Assembly (NCBI GenBank): GCA_043809645.1
Contig: JBDROX010000007.1
Coordinates: forward strand, 1 to 50,146
From: JBDROX01 sp043809645
GTDB taxonomy: Bacteria > Patescibacteriota > Patescibacteriia > Magasanikbacterales > UBA922
Direction: 5' to 3'
Length of the DNA: 50,146 bases
Numbering within the stretch: position 1 is the stretch's first letter; each line of letters opens with the position of its first letter. The notes beneath the pieces are model-generated. The model did not search any database, had not been told where the DNA came from, and saw only the letters and a list, made by a program, of their open reading frames with translations. Below are positions 41,791 through 50,146 of the stretch, piece after piece. Made by a program: the position numbers and the translations under genes.

Positions 41791-42093
41791 ATGGAACAAA
41801 AATTACCACAAGATACAAAAAAACAGATTCAGATAAAAGCACAGGATAAGGTGCTGGCAGGGAAATATGCTAACGCTGCGCAGGTGACTCACACGAAAGA
41901 GGAGTTTGTGCTTGATTTTATGAGTATTTTTCCTCCTGCCGGAACACTGAACTCAAGAGTGATTATGAGCCCTGGGCATTTCAAGCGGATGATAGTGGCA
42001 ATGCAAGATAATTTGCAGAAATATGAATCGAAGTTTGGCTCTGTCGACCAGGCAGAAGAGCCAGATGTGATTCATGGTTTTCCGGTTAAGTAA
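41791..42093 (+). CDS. DUF3467 protein
   Basis: 100 residues, close to the usual size. The pattern YANAAQVTHTKEEFVLDFM ... SRVIMSPGHFKRMIVAMQD ... YESKFG matches DUF3467, a small beta-alpha family found in many bacteria and archaea with no firm function. It precedes dnaJ by 108 nt. Confidence 0.8.
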   Translation: MEQKLPQDTKKQIQIKAQDKVLAGKYANAAQVTHTKEEFVLDFMSIFPPAGTLNSRVIMSPGHFKRMIVAMQDNLQKYESKFGSVDQAEEPDVIHGFPVK

Positions 42094-42201
42094 TAGTTTA
42101 GTTTTATTTGATCTAGTCTCTATAATGTATGGTACGACAGTAACTTTTAAGCTTAAAAAAATTGCCAACTCAAAAATTTACTGGTTGTTTAAATAAAAAA
42201 C

Positions 42202-43287
42202 ATGGGAAAAGACTATTACAAAATTCTAGGCGTAGAAAAAAGTGCTACGGCCGATGAAATAAAAAAAGCATTTCGAAAACATGCTCACAAATATCACCCT
42301 GACAAAAAGGATGGAAACGAAGATAAGTTCAAAGAAGTGAATGAAGCGTATCAAGTCCTGGGTGATGAGAAAAAAAGAGGACAGTATGACCAATACGGTT
42401 CTTCTTTTGACCAGCAGGGTGGATTTGGTGATGGTGCTGGCTGGGACGACTTCATGAATGCAGCGCGTGGTGGCGGTGGATTTCATGGAGGTATTGATCT
42501 CGGAGATATTTTCGGAGAGATGTTCGGTATGGGTAGTCGTCGTGGACACAGAGGTCCAAGACGTGGTAATGATGTCCAGGTAGATGTGCAGCTCGAATTC
42601 CGAGATGCAGTATTCGGAATAGAAAGAGACATTAAACTTACAAAGCAAAATGCATGTGATGTCTGTGTTGGGTCTGGTGCAGAACCTGGATCAGATGTGA
42701 AGACATGCGATACATGCAAGGGTCAGGGTCAGGTTATACGTATTCAGCAGACTATGCTTGGAGCGATGCAGACGAGTGCCGTGTGTGAGGACTGTGCTGG
42801 AGAAGGGAAGAGGGCAGAGAAGAAATGTCAGCACTGTGGTGGTGATGGGTTGCAGAGAAGTGAATCAGCGTACAAAATAAAAATTCCAGCAGGAATAGAT
42901 AATGGTGAAACCATTCGTCTCTCTGGAATGGGTGAAGCTGCACCACTGGCTGGTCAGACTGGTGATCTCTATGTGCGTGTTCATGTAATGCAAGACAAGA
43001 ATTTTGAACGCAGTGACTATGACATCTATACAGAGGCTCATATTTCCTATCCTCAGGCTGTGCTCGGAGACAAGATAGAGATAGAGACGCTCGATGGGAA
43101 GAAAAAACTTGTTATTCCAACCGGTACACAGTCACATCAGAGTATTCGTCTTCGAGGTCTCGGAGTACCAAGATTACAAGGAAGCGGACGTGGTGACCAG
43201 TATGTAAATGTTATGGTGGATGTACCAAAGAAAGTTAGTAGAAAAGCGAAGGCATTGCTCAAAGATTTGGAGAGTGAACTTGGTTAG
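42202..43287 (+). CDS. dnaJ: Chaperone DnaJ
   Basis: 361 residues. J domain with H32-P-D34, a Gly/Phe-rich stretch (68-112), the zinc domain with four CxxCxGxG motifs (C152/155, C169/172, C195/198, C209/212), and the C-terminal substrate domains. It stimulates DnaK ATPase. No CIRCE precedes it; a TATAAT lies at 42120 but lacks a good -35. Confidence 0.96.
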   Translation: MGKDYYKILGVEKSATADEIKKAFRKHAHKYHPDKKDGNEDKFKEVNEAYQVLGDEKKRGQYDQYGSSFDQQGGFGDGAGWDDFMNAARGGGGFHGGIDLGDIFGEMFGMGSRRGHRGPRRGNDVQVDVQLEFRDAVFGIERDIKLTKQNACDVCVGSGAEPGSDVKTCDTCKGQGQVIRIQQTMLGAMQTSAVCEDCAGEGKRAEKKCQHCGGDGLQRSESAYKIKIPAGIDNGETIRLSGMGEAAPLAGQTGDLYVRVHVMQDKNFERSDYDIYTEAHISYPQAVLGDKIEIETLDGKKKLVIPTGTQSHQSIRLRGLGVPRLQGSGRGDQYVNVMVDVPKKVSRKAKALLKDLESELG

Positions 43288-43289
43288 TA

Positions 43290-43318
43290 TAGACACGCTC
43301 ATTCATGGTTGCTATACT
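43290..43318 (+). promoter_or_regulatory. secA promoter
   Basis: TAGACA (43290-43295), 17-nt spacer, TATACT (43313-43318). The leader to ATG 43368 is about 45 nt and contains the palindrome at 43332. Confidence 0.6.
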
Positions 43319-43331
43319 TATGCCGCTAAAA

Positions 43332-43349
43332 AGACTATAGGTATAGTCT
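43332..43349. promoter_or_regulatory. Palindrome in the secA leader
   Basis: AGACTATA-GG-TATAGTCT, 8-bp arms, between the secA promoter and start codon. It could be an operator or an RNA hairpin. Confidence 0.45.
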
Positions 43350-43367
43350 ATTGAACACAGTCGAAAT

Positions 43368-46187
43368 ATGTCAATTTACACAAAAATAATGGGAGATCCG
43401 AACAAAAAGACGCTTAAAAAGCTCGATTCTGTGATCGAGGAGATTAATGCACTCGAACCAGAATTCGAGAAGCTTTCTAATGCTGAAATAAAGATAAAGA
43501 CAGAAGATTTCAAAAAAAGATTAAAAGCAGGGGAGGTGCTCGATGATATTCTGGTAGAAGCATTTGCTACTGTACGAGAGGCTGCAAAACGTACAATGAA
43601 CATGCGCCATTATGATGTACAGATGAAAGGTGGTTGGGTACTACATAAAGGGAAGATCGCAGAGATGAGAACTGGAGAAGGAAAAACGCTGGTAGCAACA
43701 CTTCCAGTATATTTAAATGCACTCGAAGGAAAGGGTGTACATGTCGTCACTGTGAATGATTACCTGGCGAAGCGTGATGCTGTTTGGATGGGTCAGATTT
43801 ATGATTTTCTTGGGTTATCTGTTGGTATTATTCAGAATCAGCGAGTTACATATATTTATGATCCATCTATAAAAGGAACAGAAGAGGGTGGCGAGATAGA
43901 TGCAGAGCGGGATGAGACTGGTAGTTTCAAAGTAGAGGAAGAGTTTCTGAGGCCTGCAAGTAGACAGGAGGCATATAGATGTGATATCACGTATGGAACG
44001 AATAATGAGTATGGATTTGATTACCTCCGTGATAACATGGTGCAGGAAGTGTCTGAGATGGTTATGCGTCCTGGAGACGAGATGTACTATGCGATCATCG
44101 ATGAGGTTGACTCTATTTTGATTGATGAGGCCAGGACACCACTTATTATTTCATCACCGGCAGAAGAGGCTACAGACCAGTACTACAATTTTGCACGCCT
44201 TGTAAAAGGTTTGAAAGAAAACGAAGATTATAATGTTGATGAAAAGATGAGAAGTGCAACTCTGACAGAAGAAGGTATTACAAAATTTGAAGGCTGGCTT
44301 GGTGTTGAGAATTTGTATGTTGAGGGGGGGGTGCGTACAGTCCACCATGTGGAGCAGGCACTGAAGTCAGAGGTTCTTTTCAAGAGAGACAAGGACTATA
44401 TTATTGACAACGGAGAGATTATTATTATTGATGAATTTACAGGAAGAAAAATGCCTGGAAGACGGTATTCAGAAGGGATACATCAGGCAATAGAAGCAAA
44501 AGAGGGTGTTGATATTCAGCGAGAGAGTAGAACGCTTGCAACTATTACATTCCAAAATTTTTTCCGCATGTACGACAAGCTTTCTGGAATGACTGGCACG
44601 GCGAAGACAGAGGAAGAAGAGTTCTTCAAGATCTATCAGATCGAGGTTATCGTCATGCCTACGAATAGGCCAGATGCAAGAAAAGACTTGCCAGATAGAA
44701 TTTATCAGAATGATAAAGGGAAGAACAGGGCAATAGTTGAAAAAATTAAAGAATGCCAGGCAAAAGGACAGCCAATGTTGATAGGTACTATCTCTGTTGA
44801 GAAGAACGAGGAGCTTAGTAGCTATCTCACAGCCAACGGTATAACTCATGAAGCGCTCAATGCAAAGAATCATGAGCGTGAAGGTGAGATCGTGGCACAG
44901 GCTGGTCGACCAGGTGTTGTTACACTTGCGACCAACATGGCTGGTCGTGGTGTTGATATTAAGCTTGGTGGAAATCCTGTGAGCAAGGAAGAGCAAAAAG
45001 TTGTGCTCGAAAGTGGAGGGCTTTTCGTCCTAGGTACAGAGAGACATGAGTCTAGGCGTATTGATAATCAGCTACGTGGACGTGCTGCACGTCAGGGCGA
45101 TCCTGGTGAGACACAGTTTTTCGTGTCTACAAAGGATGATCTGATGCGTATCTTTGCTGGTGATAGACTTGCGACTACTATGGAACGGCTGAAAGTTCCA
45201 GAGGATATGCCAATCGAGCAAAAGATGATTACGAAGATGCTCGAGACTGCTCAGAAAAAAGTAGAGGGTCATCACTTTGATACCAGAAAACATGTTTTGC
45301 AGTACGATGATGTGCTCAATCGTCATAGAGCCGTTATTTATGAAAAGAGAAGAAGAATTCTTGAACTCTCTGGTGGAGATTTTGGAAATAATGAAGAAAA
45401 GAAGGTTGAAAAGGAAGAGAATAAAGAAGAGGTTCAAGAAAACCAATCTCGTCATTATGAGTCTTTGAAAGAAATTATCATGGAAATGGTAGAGTCAGAG
45501 ATTGAATTTGTTGTCTCTTATCACACAAATCTAGAAGATGAGTCAAAGTGGGATGTCAAAGAGATCTATGAAACCATGAAAACGATCTTTCCATTTTTCA
45601 ATGATGAACGAGAGAAACTTCTCCATTTTGGTACGTTTGGTGAAGAAAAAGTTGAGAATGTCGAGGCACGAAACAACATAGTCAATTTTCTTCTGGAAAA
45701 AGCAGAGATTGAATATGAGAAGCTCTATGCACAGCTCCGAGAGAGCGCAGTCCAGATGGGGGAGGATGGTGATGCTCTCATACAAATGATTGAGAAGAGT
45801 ATTCTCCTCCGAGGTATTGATACACTCTGGGTGGAGCATCTCGTCTCTATTGATTATCTGAGACAGGGGATTAGTCTTCAGGGATATGGACAGAGAGATC
45901 CACTTGTCGAGTACAAGAGAGAAACATTCCATCTCTTCAACTCACTTCTTTCCAACATTCAAAAAGAAGTGGTCTATTCATTCTTCAAGATGAGTGCAAA
46001 TGTCCAGCTCGCACCAAGTGTGATGGTTACTGATAAGATGACGCTGCAGGGCGCAAAGAAAGATATGAGTGCACAAGGCGCACACATTGAAAAGAAAAAG
46101 CGTGATGATAGTGGAAAGAAAGTTGGTAGAAATGATCCATGCTCATGTGGCTCTGGAAAGAAGTTCAAGAAATGTCATGGTGCATAA
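43368..46187 (+). CDS. secA: Protein translocase ATPase SecA
   Basis: 939 residues. Walker A MRTGEGKT (100-107), DEVDSILIDEARTPL, motif GRRYSEGIHQAIEAKE and helicase motif GRAARQGDPGETQF are present; the C-terminal zinc element is complete (DPCSCGSGKKFKKCHG). Compared with model SecA there is an insertion near residues 160-205 (YDPSIKGTEEGGEIDAERDE...) before RCDITYGTNNEYGFDYLRDN, which I believe occurs in CPR SecA. It drives proteins through SecYEG. Confidence 0.97.
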   Translation: MSIYTKIMGDPNKKTLKKLDSVIEEINALEPEFEKLSNAEIKIKTEDFKKRLKAGEVLDDILVEAFATVREAAKRTMNMRHYDVQMKGGWVLHKGKIAEMRTGEGKTLVATLPVYLNALEGKGVHVVTVNDYLAKRDAVWMGQIYDFLGLSVGIIQNQRVTYIYDPSIKGTEEGGEIDAERDETGSFKVEEEFLRPASRQEAYRCDITYGTNNEYGFDYLRDNMVQEVSEMVMRPGDEMYYAIIDEVDSILIDEARTPLIISSPAEEATDQYYNFARLVKGLKENEDYNVDEKMRSATLTEEGITKFEGWLGVENLYVEGGVRTVHHVEQALKSEVLFKRDKDYIIDNGEIIIIDEFTGRKMPGRRYSEGIHQAIEAKEGVDIQRESRTLATITFQNFFRMYDKLSGMTGTAKTEEEEFFKIYQIEVIVMPTNRPDARKDLPDRIYQNDKGKNRAIVEKIKECQAKGQPMLIGTISVEKNEELSSYLTANGITHEALNAKNHEREGEIVAQAGRPGVVTLATNMAGRGVDIKLGGNPVSKEEQKVVLESGGLFVLGTERHESRRIDNQLRGRAARQGDPGETQFFVSTKDDLMRIFAGDRLATTMERLKVPEDMPIEQKMITKMLETAQKKVEGHHFDTRKHVLQYDDVLNRHRAVIYEKRRRILELSGGDFGNNEEKKVEKEENKEEVQENQSRHYESLKEIIMEMVESEIEFVVSYHTNLEDESKWDVKEIYETMKTIFPFFNDEREKLLHFGTFGEEKVENVEARNNIVNFLLEKAEIEYEKLYAQLRESAVQMGEDGDALIQMIEKSILLRGIDTLWVEHLVSIDYLRQGISLQGYGQRDPLVEYKRETFHLFNSLLSNIQKEVVYSFFKMSANVQLAPSVMVTDKMTLQGAKKDMSAQGAHIEKKKRDDSGKKVGRNDPCSCGSGKKFKKCHGA

Positions 46188-46203
46188 TAAAATTTCAAAA
46201 AAT

Positions 46204-46234
46204 AAAAAAGTACACAGTTGATGTGTACTTTTTT
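46204..46234 (+). terminator. secA terminator
   Basis: AAAAAAGTACAC pairs with GTGTACTTTTTT (12 bp) around a 7-nt loop. Confidence 0.92.
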
Positions 46235-46235
46235 A

Positions 46236-46264
46236 TTGTGATGACAATAAAAATATGATATACT
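46236..46264 (+). promoter_or_regulatory. Promoter of the PAS protein gene
   Basis: TTGTGA (46236-46241), 17-nt spacer, TATACT (46259-46264); ATG 46292 follows about 22 nt after the predicted start site. Confidence 0.5.
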
Positions 46265-46291
46265 TTATCTATATTTATCAAAAAAATTTCT

Positions 46292-47233
46292 ATGGCGAGT
46301 CAACTCGAAGTGAGGTATCTCAGACGCAGACTGAAAGCAATTCACCTGGCTGCAATTCTTGCATTCTTAGTTTTTTTCTGCCTTCTTTTTCTACTTGGTA
46401 TCAATTCTCAGGCAAACACATATCATGCTCAGCTCATTCTCTTGGGCATGTCTGCTGTTGTATTGTTTGGCTATTTGAGTCTCAGCTTAATGCCACCTGA
46501 AAGAGAGAAATTCACAGTACAACTCTTTGCATTTTATGCATTGTCAATTCTTACTTCTATGTTGGTGTGGGCAACTGGACTTCTTTACAGCCCATTCATT
46601 ACACTTTATGTTATCATTATTATCATCTCGACACAGCTTTATGGATATGTTCATGGACTTTTTCAGACACTACTGGCGTCAGCTGGTTTTGTCTTTACCT
46701 ATGGGTTAGTTGTTAATCATTTCACACCGTATCATTCTATCCTTGTGGATGCGAAGATTTCCCTTGTTTATCAGCCAGAGTATGTGATTATGATCTATGG
46801 AATTTTGTATGTTCTCCTTTTTGCATTTACAGTTCTAGCAAGCTCGAGTGCGCGGATACTCCTGTTCCGTGCAAAAGATAGAAGTGAATTGAACAGTACA
46901 TATCAAGAAAAGATAATTCAGGAAATGCCAATGGCAGTCGTTGTTACCGATAGCTTATGGAATATACTAGGTGTAAATCCTGCTGCAGAGATGGCATTTT
47001 CTTATAACAGAGCAAAACCGTTCCTTGGTTACTATGTTGGACAGACAAATCAAAAACTTTCGGCTCTTGTCAAAGCACTTGTCCGGTCAAGTGGGGGTAA
47101 GGTGTTCACATGGAAAGATGCTACAGGAGGAAAGACACAGGTCAGTATGAGTGCTCGGATAGTGCCAGCGGAAAAGAAAAATGATCAGACTTATATATTT
47201 TTTGTTGAAAAGATAGGTAAAAAAAGTAAGTGA
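46292..47233 (+). CDS. Membrane PAS sensor lacking an output domain
   Basis: 313 residues. About six helices (25-185) are followed by a short linker and a PAS domain at ~205-305 (IIQEMPMAVVVTDSLWNILGVNPAAEMAFS ... YIFFVEKIG). This is the layout of a sensor histidine kinase cut off before the HisKA/HATPase part; the frame ends in a lysine-rich tail and TGA, and no kinase sequence follows. It may signal by protein contact or be a shortened kinase. The orphan receiver at 30446 is a conceivable but unproven partner. Confidence 0.75.
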   Translation: MASQLEVRYLRRRLKAIHLAAILAFLVFFCLLFLLGINSQANTYHAQLILLGMSAVVLFGYLSLSLMPPEREKFTVQLFAFYALSILTSMLVWATGLLYSPFITLYVIIIIISTQLYGYVHGLFQTLLASAGFVFTYGLVVNHFTPYHSILVDAKISLVYQPEYVIMIYGILYVLLFAFTVLASSSARILLFRAKDRSELNSTYQEKIIQEMPMAVVVTDSLWNILGVNPAAEMAFSYNRAKPFLGYYVGQTNQKLSALVKALVRSSGGKVFTWKDATGGKTQVSMSARIVPAEKKNDQTYIFFVEKIGKKSK

Positions 47234-47380
47234 AAAAGATGAAGACCTCGGCTGTTGCTGGAACAAAGGCTTCTCTCTAAACTCTCCACATACCAACCAC
47301 GACAGGAGGAGATGTCCTCGTAGGTACCTCATGGGGGACAACAACTATTTATCGGACGACGTATTAAATCTAACTAAATA
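47234..47380. other. Intergenic, no gene seen
   Basis: A GC-richer stretch with GGAGGA and short complementary pieces (TGTCC...GGACA) but only tiny ORFs. It could be a remnant of another GC-rich island. Confidence 0.4.
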
Positions 47381-47382
47381 TG

Positions 47383-47408
47383 AAAAAGCCCTGAAGAGGG
47401 CTTTTTTC
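47383..47408. terminator. Bidirectional terminator
   Basis: AAAAAGCCCT pairs with AGGGCTTTTT around GAAG between converging genes; T and A runs on both sides. Confidence 0.88.
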
Positions 47409-47424
47409 TTTTTTTTTAAATCTA

Positions 47425-49341
47425 CTATAGAAGAGAACCAAATGCTCCCCAGAAAGAATGCCAAAGAGAAGATTTCTTTTGAAATAGAGGCAAGTTAAAA
47501 TTTACTATACTAATTTTCTCAAGCGTGAATACTTCTGAGTTCTGTGCTTCGAATCCTGGTGCAGAGATATTGAGATAGTATGTTCCAGGTGGAAGAAATA
47601 TATTGTATGAGCCATCAGCATTGCTCAGGAATGGATTTTCTTGTCCGTACAGGGGTCCTGGCCATCTAGAGAATGATTTTGCTTTCTGTTCAAAGATTTC
47701 TATTCGAGCACGAGGTACTGTTTTTCCGCTTACATCTGTAATGAACCCTTTTCTTTCAGAAACAATACTCTTGGTGATATGAGTTCTTTCTCTGTCAAAA
47801 TGATTTAGGCTTACAGTGAGAGTATATGTCATATCCTCGACGATGTCTGGAAGTGTAATAATACTTTCATATGTTCCAGATGATTCGTTCCAATCAAATT
47901 TATAACCAGAAGTCCATAAATCCTCACCTTCTACATAGAGCCTCGCAGTCACAGAATATACTGACTCGCTTGGTCTGAGGATAAGCTTTAGTCTTCCTCC
48001 TGAGCGAGAACGAATAATTCCTGTTTGTTGTTGTCTGAATTGAGTTGAATCTTCTGCGAATACAAGTAGAAATGCATCTCGCTTTTCAATCTTTTTTGTT
48101 TCGGTAATTACATCTGCTTGGCTTGATGCACCTTCTTGGTCAAGTATGTTTGTTTCTGCTTGTGTCGGTAGTGTATCTGGCACATAGACAAATACTGGTT
48201 TTTCTTGGGTTGACTCATTTGTCTTTTCACCAGCAGATATATCTGGAACAATGTACTCTGCTATTTCCTCAGCTGCAGCGATACCATACTGAACTTTTTC
48301 AGTGAGACTATTCAACTGGTGTCCACTTTCATCTCTTTGGAGAATTGAAATTGTGTATGGCCCTGGGGAAAGACTATCTAATACTGTCGTACTAAATAGT
48401 CCATCCTCATTTGATCTTACAGTATATACTGATCCAGCTATTGAAATTTCAGTTCGACTATTGGGCTCTCCTGAACCAGATATTTCAAAAGGGAGACTCA
48501 TTAAAAGTGATCCTGGGGCAGGGAATTGGAGAACAAGTGGCGCAATATTCTCATTTGTCTGGAGAGTAATTGTGTCAGATATTTTTTCAGAACTATATCC
48601 TGTTTTTGTAATGAAGAGTACATACACTCTCTTCAGTCCATCTCCATCAGAAAGAATCCAGCTATAGTTATTTTGAAACGGCACCTGTGCAACATCTGTG
48701 AAGTCTTCTGATTCTGATATTGCAATACTTGTCACATCTTCTCCTGCAGAGAGTGAAAGTACAACTGCAGGATTCTGCGTTACATCTGCACCGCCATTAA
48801 TGAGAATGCCTATTGGTGGTTCTGGCGGAGTTGTGTCAATTGGTGCTCCACCTCCGGCAGAGGGAACTGTTCTGGAGCTCGCAGGTCTCCAGTCTGTGCG
48901 TACTTTGAAGTCAGAGCTCGCACAGCTGCCTGTGTTTGCGCAATTAAAGTTAATCCTTCCGCTCGCAGTACCGCTAGCATATCCATGAAAGTATCCATCC
49001 GAATCAATAGTAACTCCTGTGAAATCTATCCAGCCAAGTGTACCTCCCCAAGCATATCCACCGAGTGTGCCTTCTGCATTATTCGTTACACCTGCTAGAG
49101 TTGGATTAAGATTAACCCAACCATAGTTGGTACTCCATGCATAGCCAGAGAGTCCTGAATCTGTTACCTGCACCCCACCACTTGCTGGCCCAAAGTTGAT
49201 CCATCCAATATTTTCCCCCCAGGCATATTTATCAGTCGTATCTATAGATCCAACTGTTTCGCTTGCAACTACAATTCTAGCAACAAAAATAAGTACCGTA
49301 AGAATACATACAAAAATGATAAATTTTTGTTTCTTGGTCAT
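47425..49341 (-). CDS. Secreted multidomain surface protein with YAWGENIGWINF repeats
   Basis: 638 residues. Signal peptide (1-27, ending IVVAS). Residues ~35-150 hold three to four repeats of the GYAWxxNxGWxxF type, common in Parcubacteria surface proteins (recalled). The middle has Ig/fibronectin-like beta domains (SLLMSLPFEISGSGEPNSRTE and later), and the C-terminus a carboxypeptidase-regulatory-like domain (GFITDVSGKTVPRARIEI ... LPPGTYYLNISAPGFE). It probably decorates the cell surface. It starts 1 nt after the stop of the upstream partial gene, so the two are cotranscribed. Confidence 0.8.
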   Translation of the reverse strand: MTKKQKFIIFVCILTVLIFVARIVVASETVGSIDTTDKYAWGENIGWINFGPASGGVQVTDSGLSGYAWSTNYGWVNLNPTLAGVTNNAEGTLGGYAWGGTLGWIDFTGVTIDSDGYFHGYASGTASGRINFNCANTGSCASSDFKVRTDWRPASSRTVPSAGGGAPIDTTPPEPPIGILINGGADVTQNPAVVLSLSAGEDVTSIAISESEDFTDVAQVPFQNNYSWILSDGDGLKRVYVLFITKTGYSSEKISDTITLQTNENIAPLVLQFPAPGSLLMSLPFEISGSGEPNSRTEISIAGSVYTVRSNEDGLFSTTVLDSLSPGPYTISILQRDESGHQLNSLTEKVQYGIAAAEEIAEYIVPDISAGEKTNESTQEKPVFVYVPDTLPTQAETNILDQEGASSQADVITETKKIEKRDAFLLVFAEDSTQFRQQQTGIIRSRSGGRLKLILRPSESVYSVTARLYVEGEDLWTSGYKFDWNESSGTYESIITLPDIVEDMTYTLTVSLNHFDRERTHITKSIVSERKGFITDVSGKTVPRARIEIFEQKAKSFSRWPGPLYGQENPFLSNADGSYNIFLPPGTYYLNISAPGFEAQNSEVFTLEKISIVNFNLPLFQKKSSLWHSFWGAFGSLL

Positions 49342-49342
49342 G

Positions 49343-50146
49343 CTATGGACATGTAATACTTGCGAAAGTCAAAACATCACTGTCATCAATCGTTCCCCGT
49401 GCACATGTGCCATCGGGGCTGGTTAGGATTAGTCCATATGAACTAGATGTAACATATACATCACCACCAACTTTTACAACATTGCTTGCTGGGTATAGAC
49501 CAATATCTCCAGATGATTGCGTGGCAAAAATAAGATCTGTTGCGTTGAAAGTAATTCCTGTATCAGTATATGAGAGTGGCATATACCGCTGGGTATGTGA
49601 GTGTGCCACGGAGACTGATCTGTCATTACTCATGAAGGTATCTCCTTCAAAGTTAAATGCATACACTGTTGATGCGGGAACCAAGCCCCCACCATACCCA
49701 TCTCCTTGAAACTGAATGCCAGTATATCTCGTGTACGTTCCTCCAGCTAGATTCACATGAGATAGATTTACTCCAATTCCATCTGTTATTGTTCCTCCTC
49801 CGTAGTTGTGGGCATTTGCGTTGAAAGCAATTGCTTCAGTAATGGTGCCCGTTCCGCCATTTCCGGCTTGATTTATTCCAGCAATAATTCCACCTCCAGT
49901 AGCAAGAGTAAGTGTATTGCTTCCAAGGTATACTACATTACTAACATAGCCCCTATGCGATTGATTATTGTCTGATGTTGTATACACATTGAGGCCAAAG
50001 TCCCAGGCATTTTGTGCAGATGAATTATCTGTAAATGAATGGTCAAAATCAATAAGTCCGTTAACTTTTGCTTTTTCTGATATTGTATCTATATAAAAAA
50101 TATCTCCAGCATCTCCATCCTTGCGAACCAGGAATGCTTGAGATGT
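49343..50146 (-). CDS. Surface/fibre-like protein, 5' end outside window
   Basis: The minus frame is open from the stop at 49343 to the right edge (at least 267 codons); a start at 49987 is internal since coding continues upstream (QAFLVRKDGDAGDIFYIDT). Glycine, threonine and asparagine-rich beta repeats such as ATGGGIIAGINQAGNGGTGT resemble phage tail-fibre or adhesin stalks. The C-terminus SPDGTCARGTIDDSDVLTF has a form I recall from CPR surface proteins. It precedes the 638-residue surface protein by 1 nt. Confidence 0.75.
   Translation of the reverse strand, partial: TSQAFLVRKDGDAGDIFYIDTISEKAKVNGLIDFDHSFTDNSSAQNAWDFGLNVYTTSDNNQSHRGYVSNVVYLGSNTLTLATGGGIIAGINQAGNGGTGTITEAIAFNANAHNYGGGTITDGIGVNLSHVNLAGGTYTRYTGIQFQGDGYGGGLVPASTVYAFNFEGDTFMSNDRSVSVAHSHTQRYMPLSYTDTGITFNATDLIFATQSSGDIGLYPASNVVKVGGDVYVTSSSYGLILTSPDGTCARGTIDDSDVLTFASITCP

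Noticed and set aside
1..50146. CRISPR arrays, insertion sequences, prophage and rRNA genes
   Set aside because: I saw no regularly spaced direct repeats, transposase, integrase or rRNA sequence; the fibre-like protein at the right edge alone does not make a prophage.

Overview
The window looks like a chromosome segment of a Candidate Phyla Radiation / Patescibacteria (Parcubacteria-like) bacterium. Evidence from the sequence: AT-rich, tightly packed genes with mostly no Shine-Dalgarno sequence; a short HrcA; a SecA with a family-unusual insertion; a long-form RmlA; a secreted protein with repeated YAWGENIGWINF-type motifs; DUF3467 and PEGA proteins; and standard code 11 (full-length conserved genes with TAA, TAG and TGA stops). 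Assignment to a class is inference from protein style, not from a marker tree.

Layout. 1-5.0 kb: two large GT-C-like membrane proteins (the left one cut by the window edge) around a pgsA-type phosphatidyltransferase. 5.0-8.3 kb: HIT and Nudix enzymes, a cupin, RmlB and a plant-NRS/ER-like epimerase/reductase. 8.4-10.7 kb: two GC-rich single-gene islands (a sugar-ketoisomerase-like cupin and a Cys-rich lipoprotein). 10.8-17.0 kb: a membrane protein, four consecutive GT2 glycosyltransferases, a Cys-rich membrane protein and RmlA. 17-25.6 kb: PEGA protein, MurA, C-terminal protease, riboflavin kinase/RibE/RibH, then a decaying stretch (riboflavin-kinase remnant, a UGA-interrupted ORF, a TAA-interrupted transglutaminase-like gene), Era and L9. 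25.6-33.2 kb: perfect 25-bp hairpin, PyrG, a GH-A-like protein, aromatic amino acid permease-like transporter, polysaccharide deacetylase, a GC-rich orphan receiver domain flanked by inverted repeats, UppP and the CCA-adding enzyme. 33.2-33.7 kb: three tRNA-like structures on the minus strand, all irregular. 33.7-46.2 kb: YidC, an SPFH protein, a fourth GC-rich island, then the heat-shock/secretion block CIRCE-hrcA, Nudix-GrpE fusion, hsp20, GNAT, dnaK, DUF4230, lipoprotein, DUF3467, dnaJ, secA. 46.2-50.1 kb: membrane PAS sensor without output domain and two surface proteins on the minus strand.

How it fits together. The left third builds and exports surface polysaccharide: RmlA, RmlB and the NRS/ER-like enzyme could make dTDP-rhamnose, the GT2 and GT-C enzymes would use it, and UppP, MurA and the deacetylase recycle lipid carrier or build and modify wall polymers. 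The right third is protein quality control and export (HrcA/CIRCE, DnaK-DnaJ-GrpE, Hsp20, YidC, SecA).

The most unusual signals are: (1) a Nudix domain fused to GrpE inside a CIRCE-controlled operon; (2) four GC-rich one-gene islands, each with a Shine-Dalgarno-like sequence and an RNA stem-loop just after the stop, two of them apparently needing a -1 shift near their start; (3) the tRNA-like array with six-base anticodon loops and a palindrome inserted in a T-arm; (4) the 25-bp perfect hairpin before pyrG; (5) the NRS/ER-like rhamnose enzyme.
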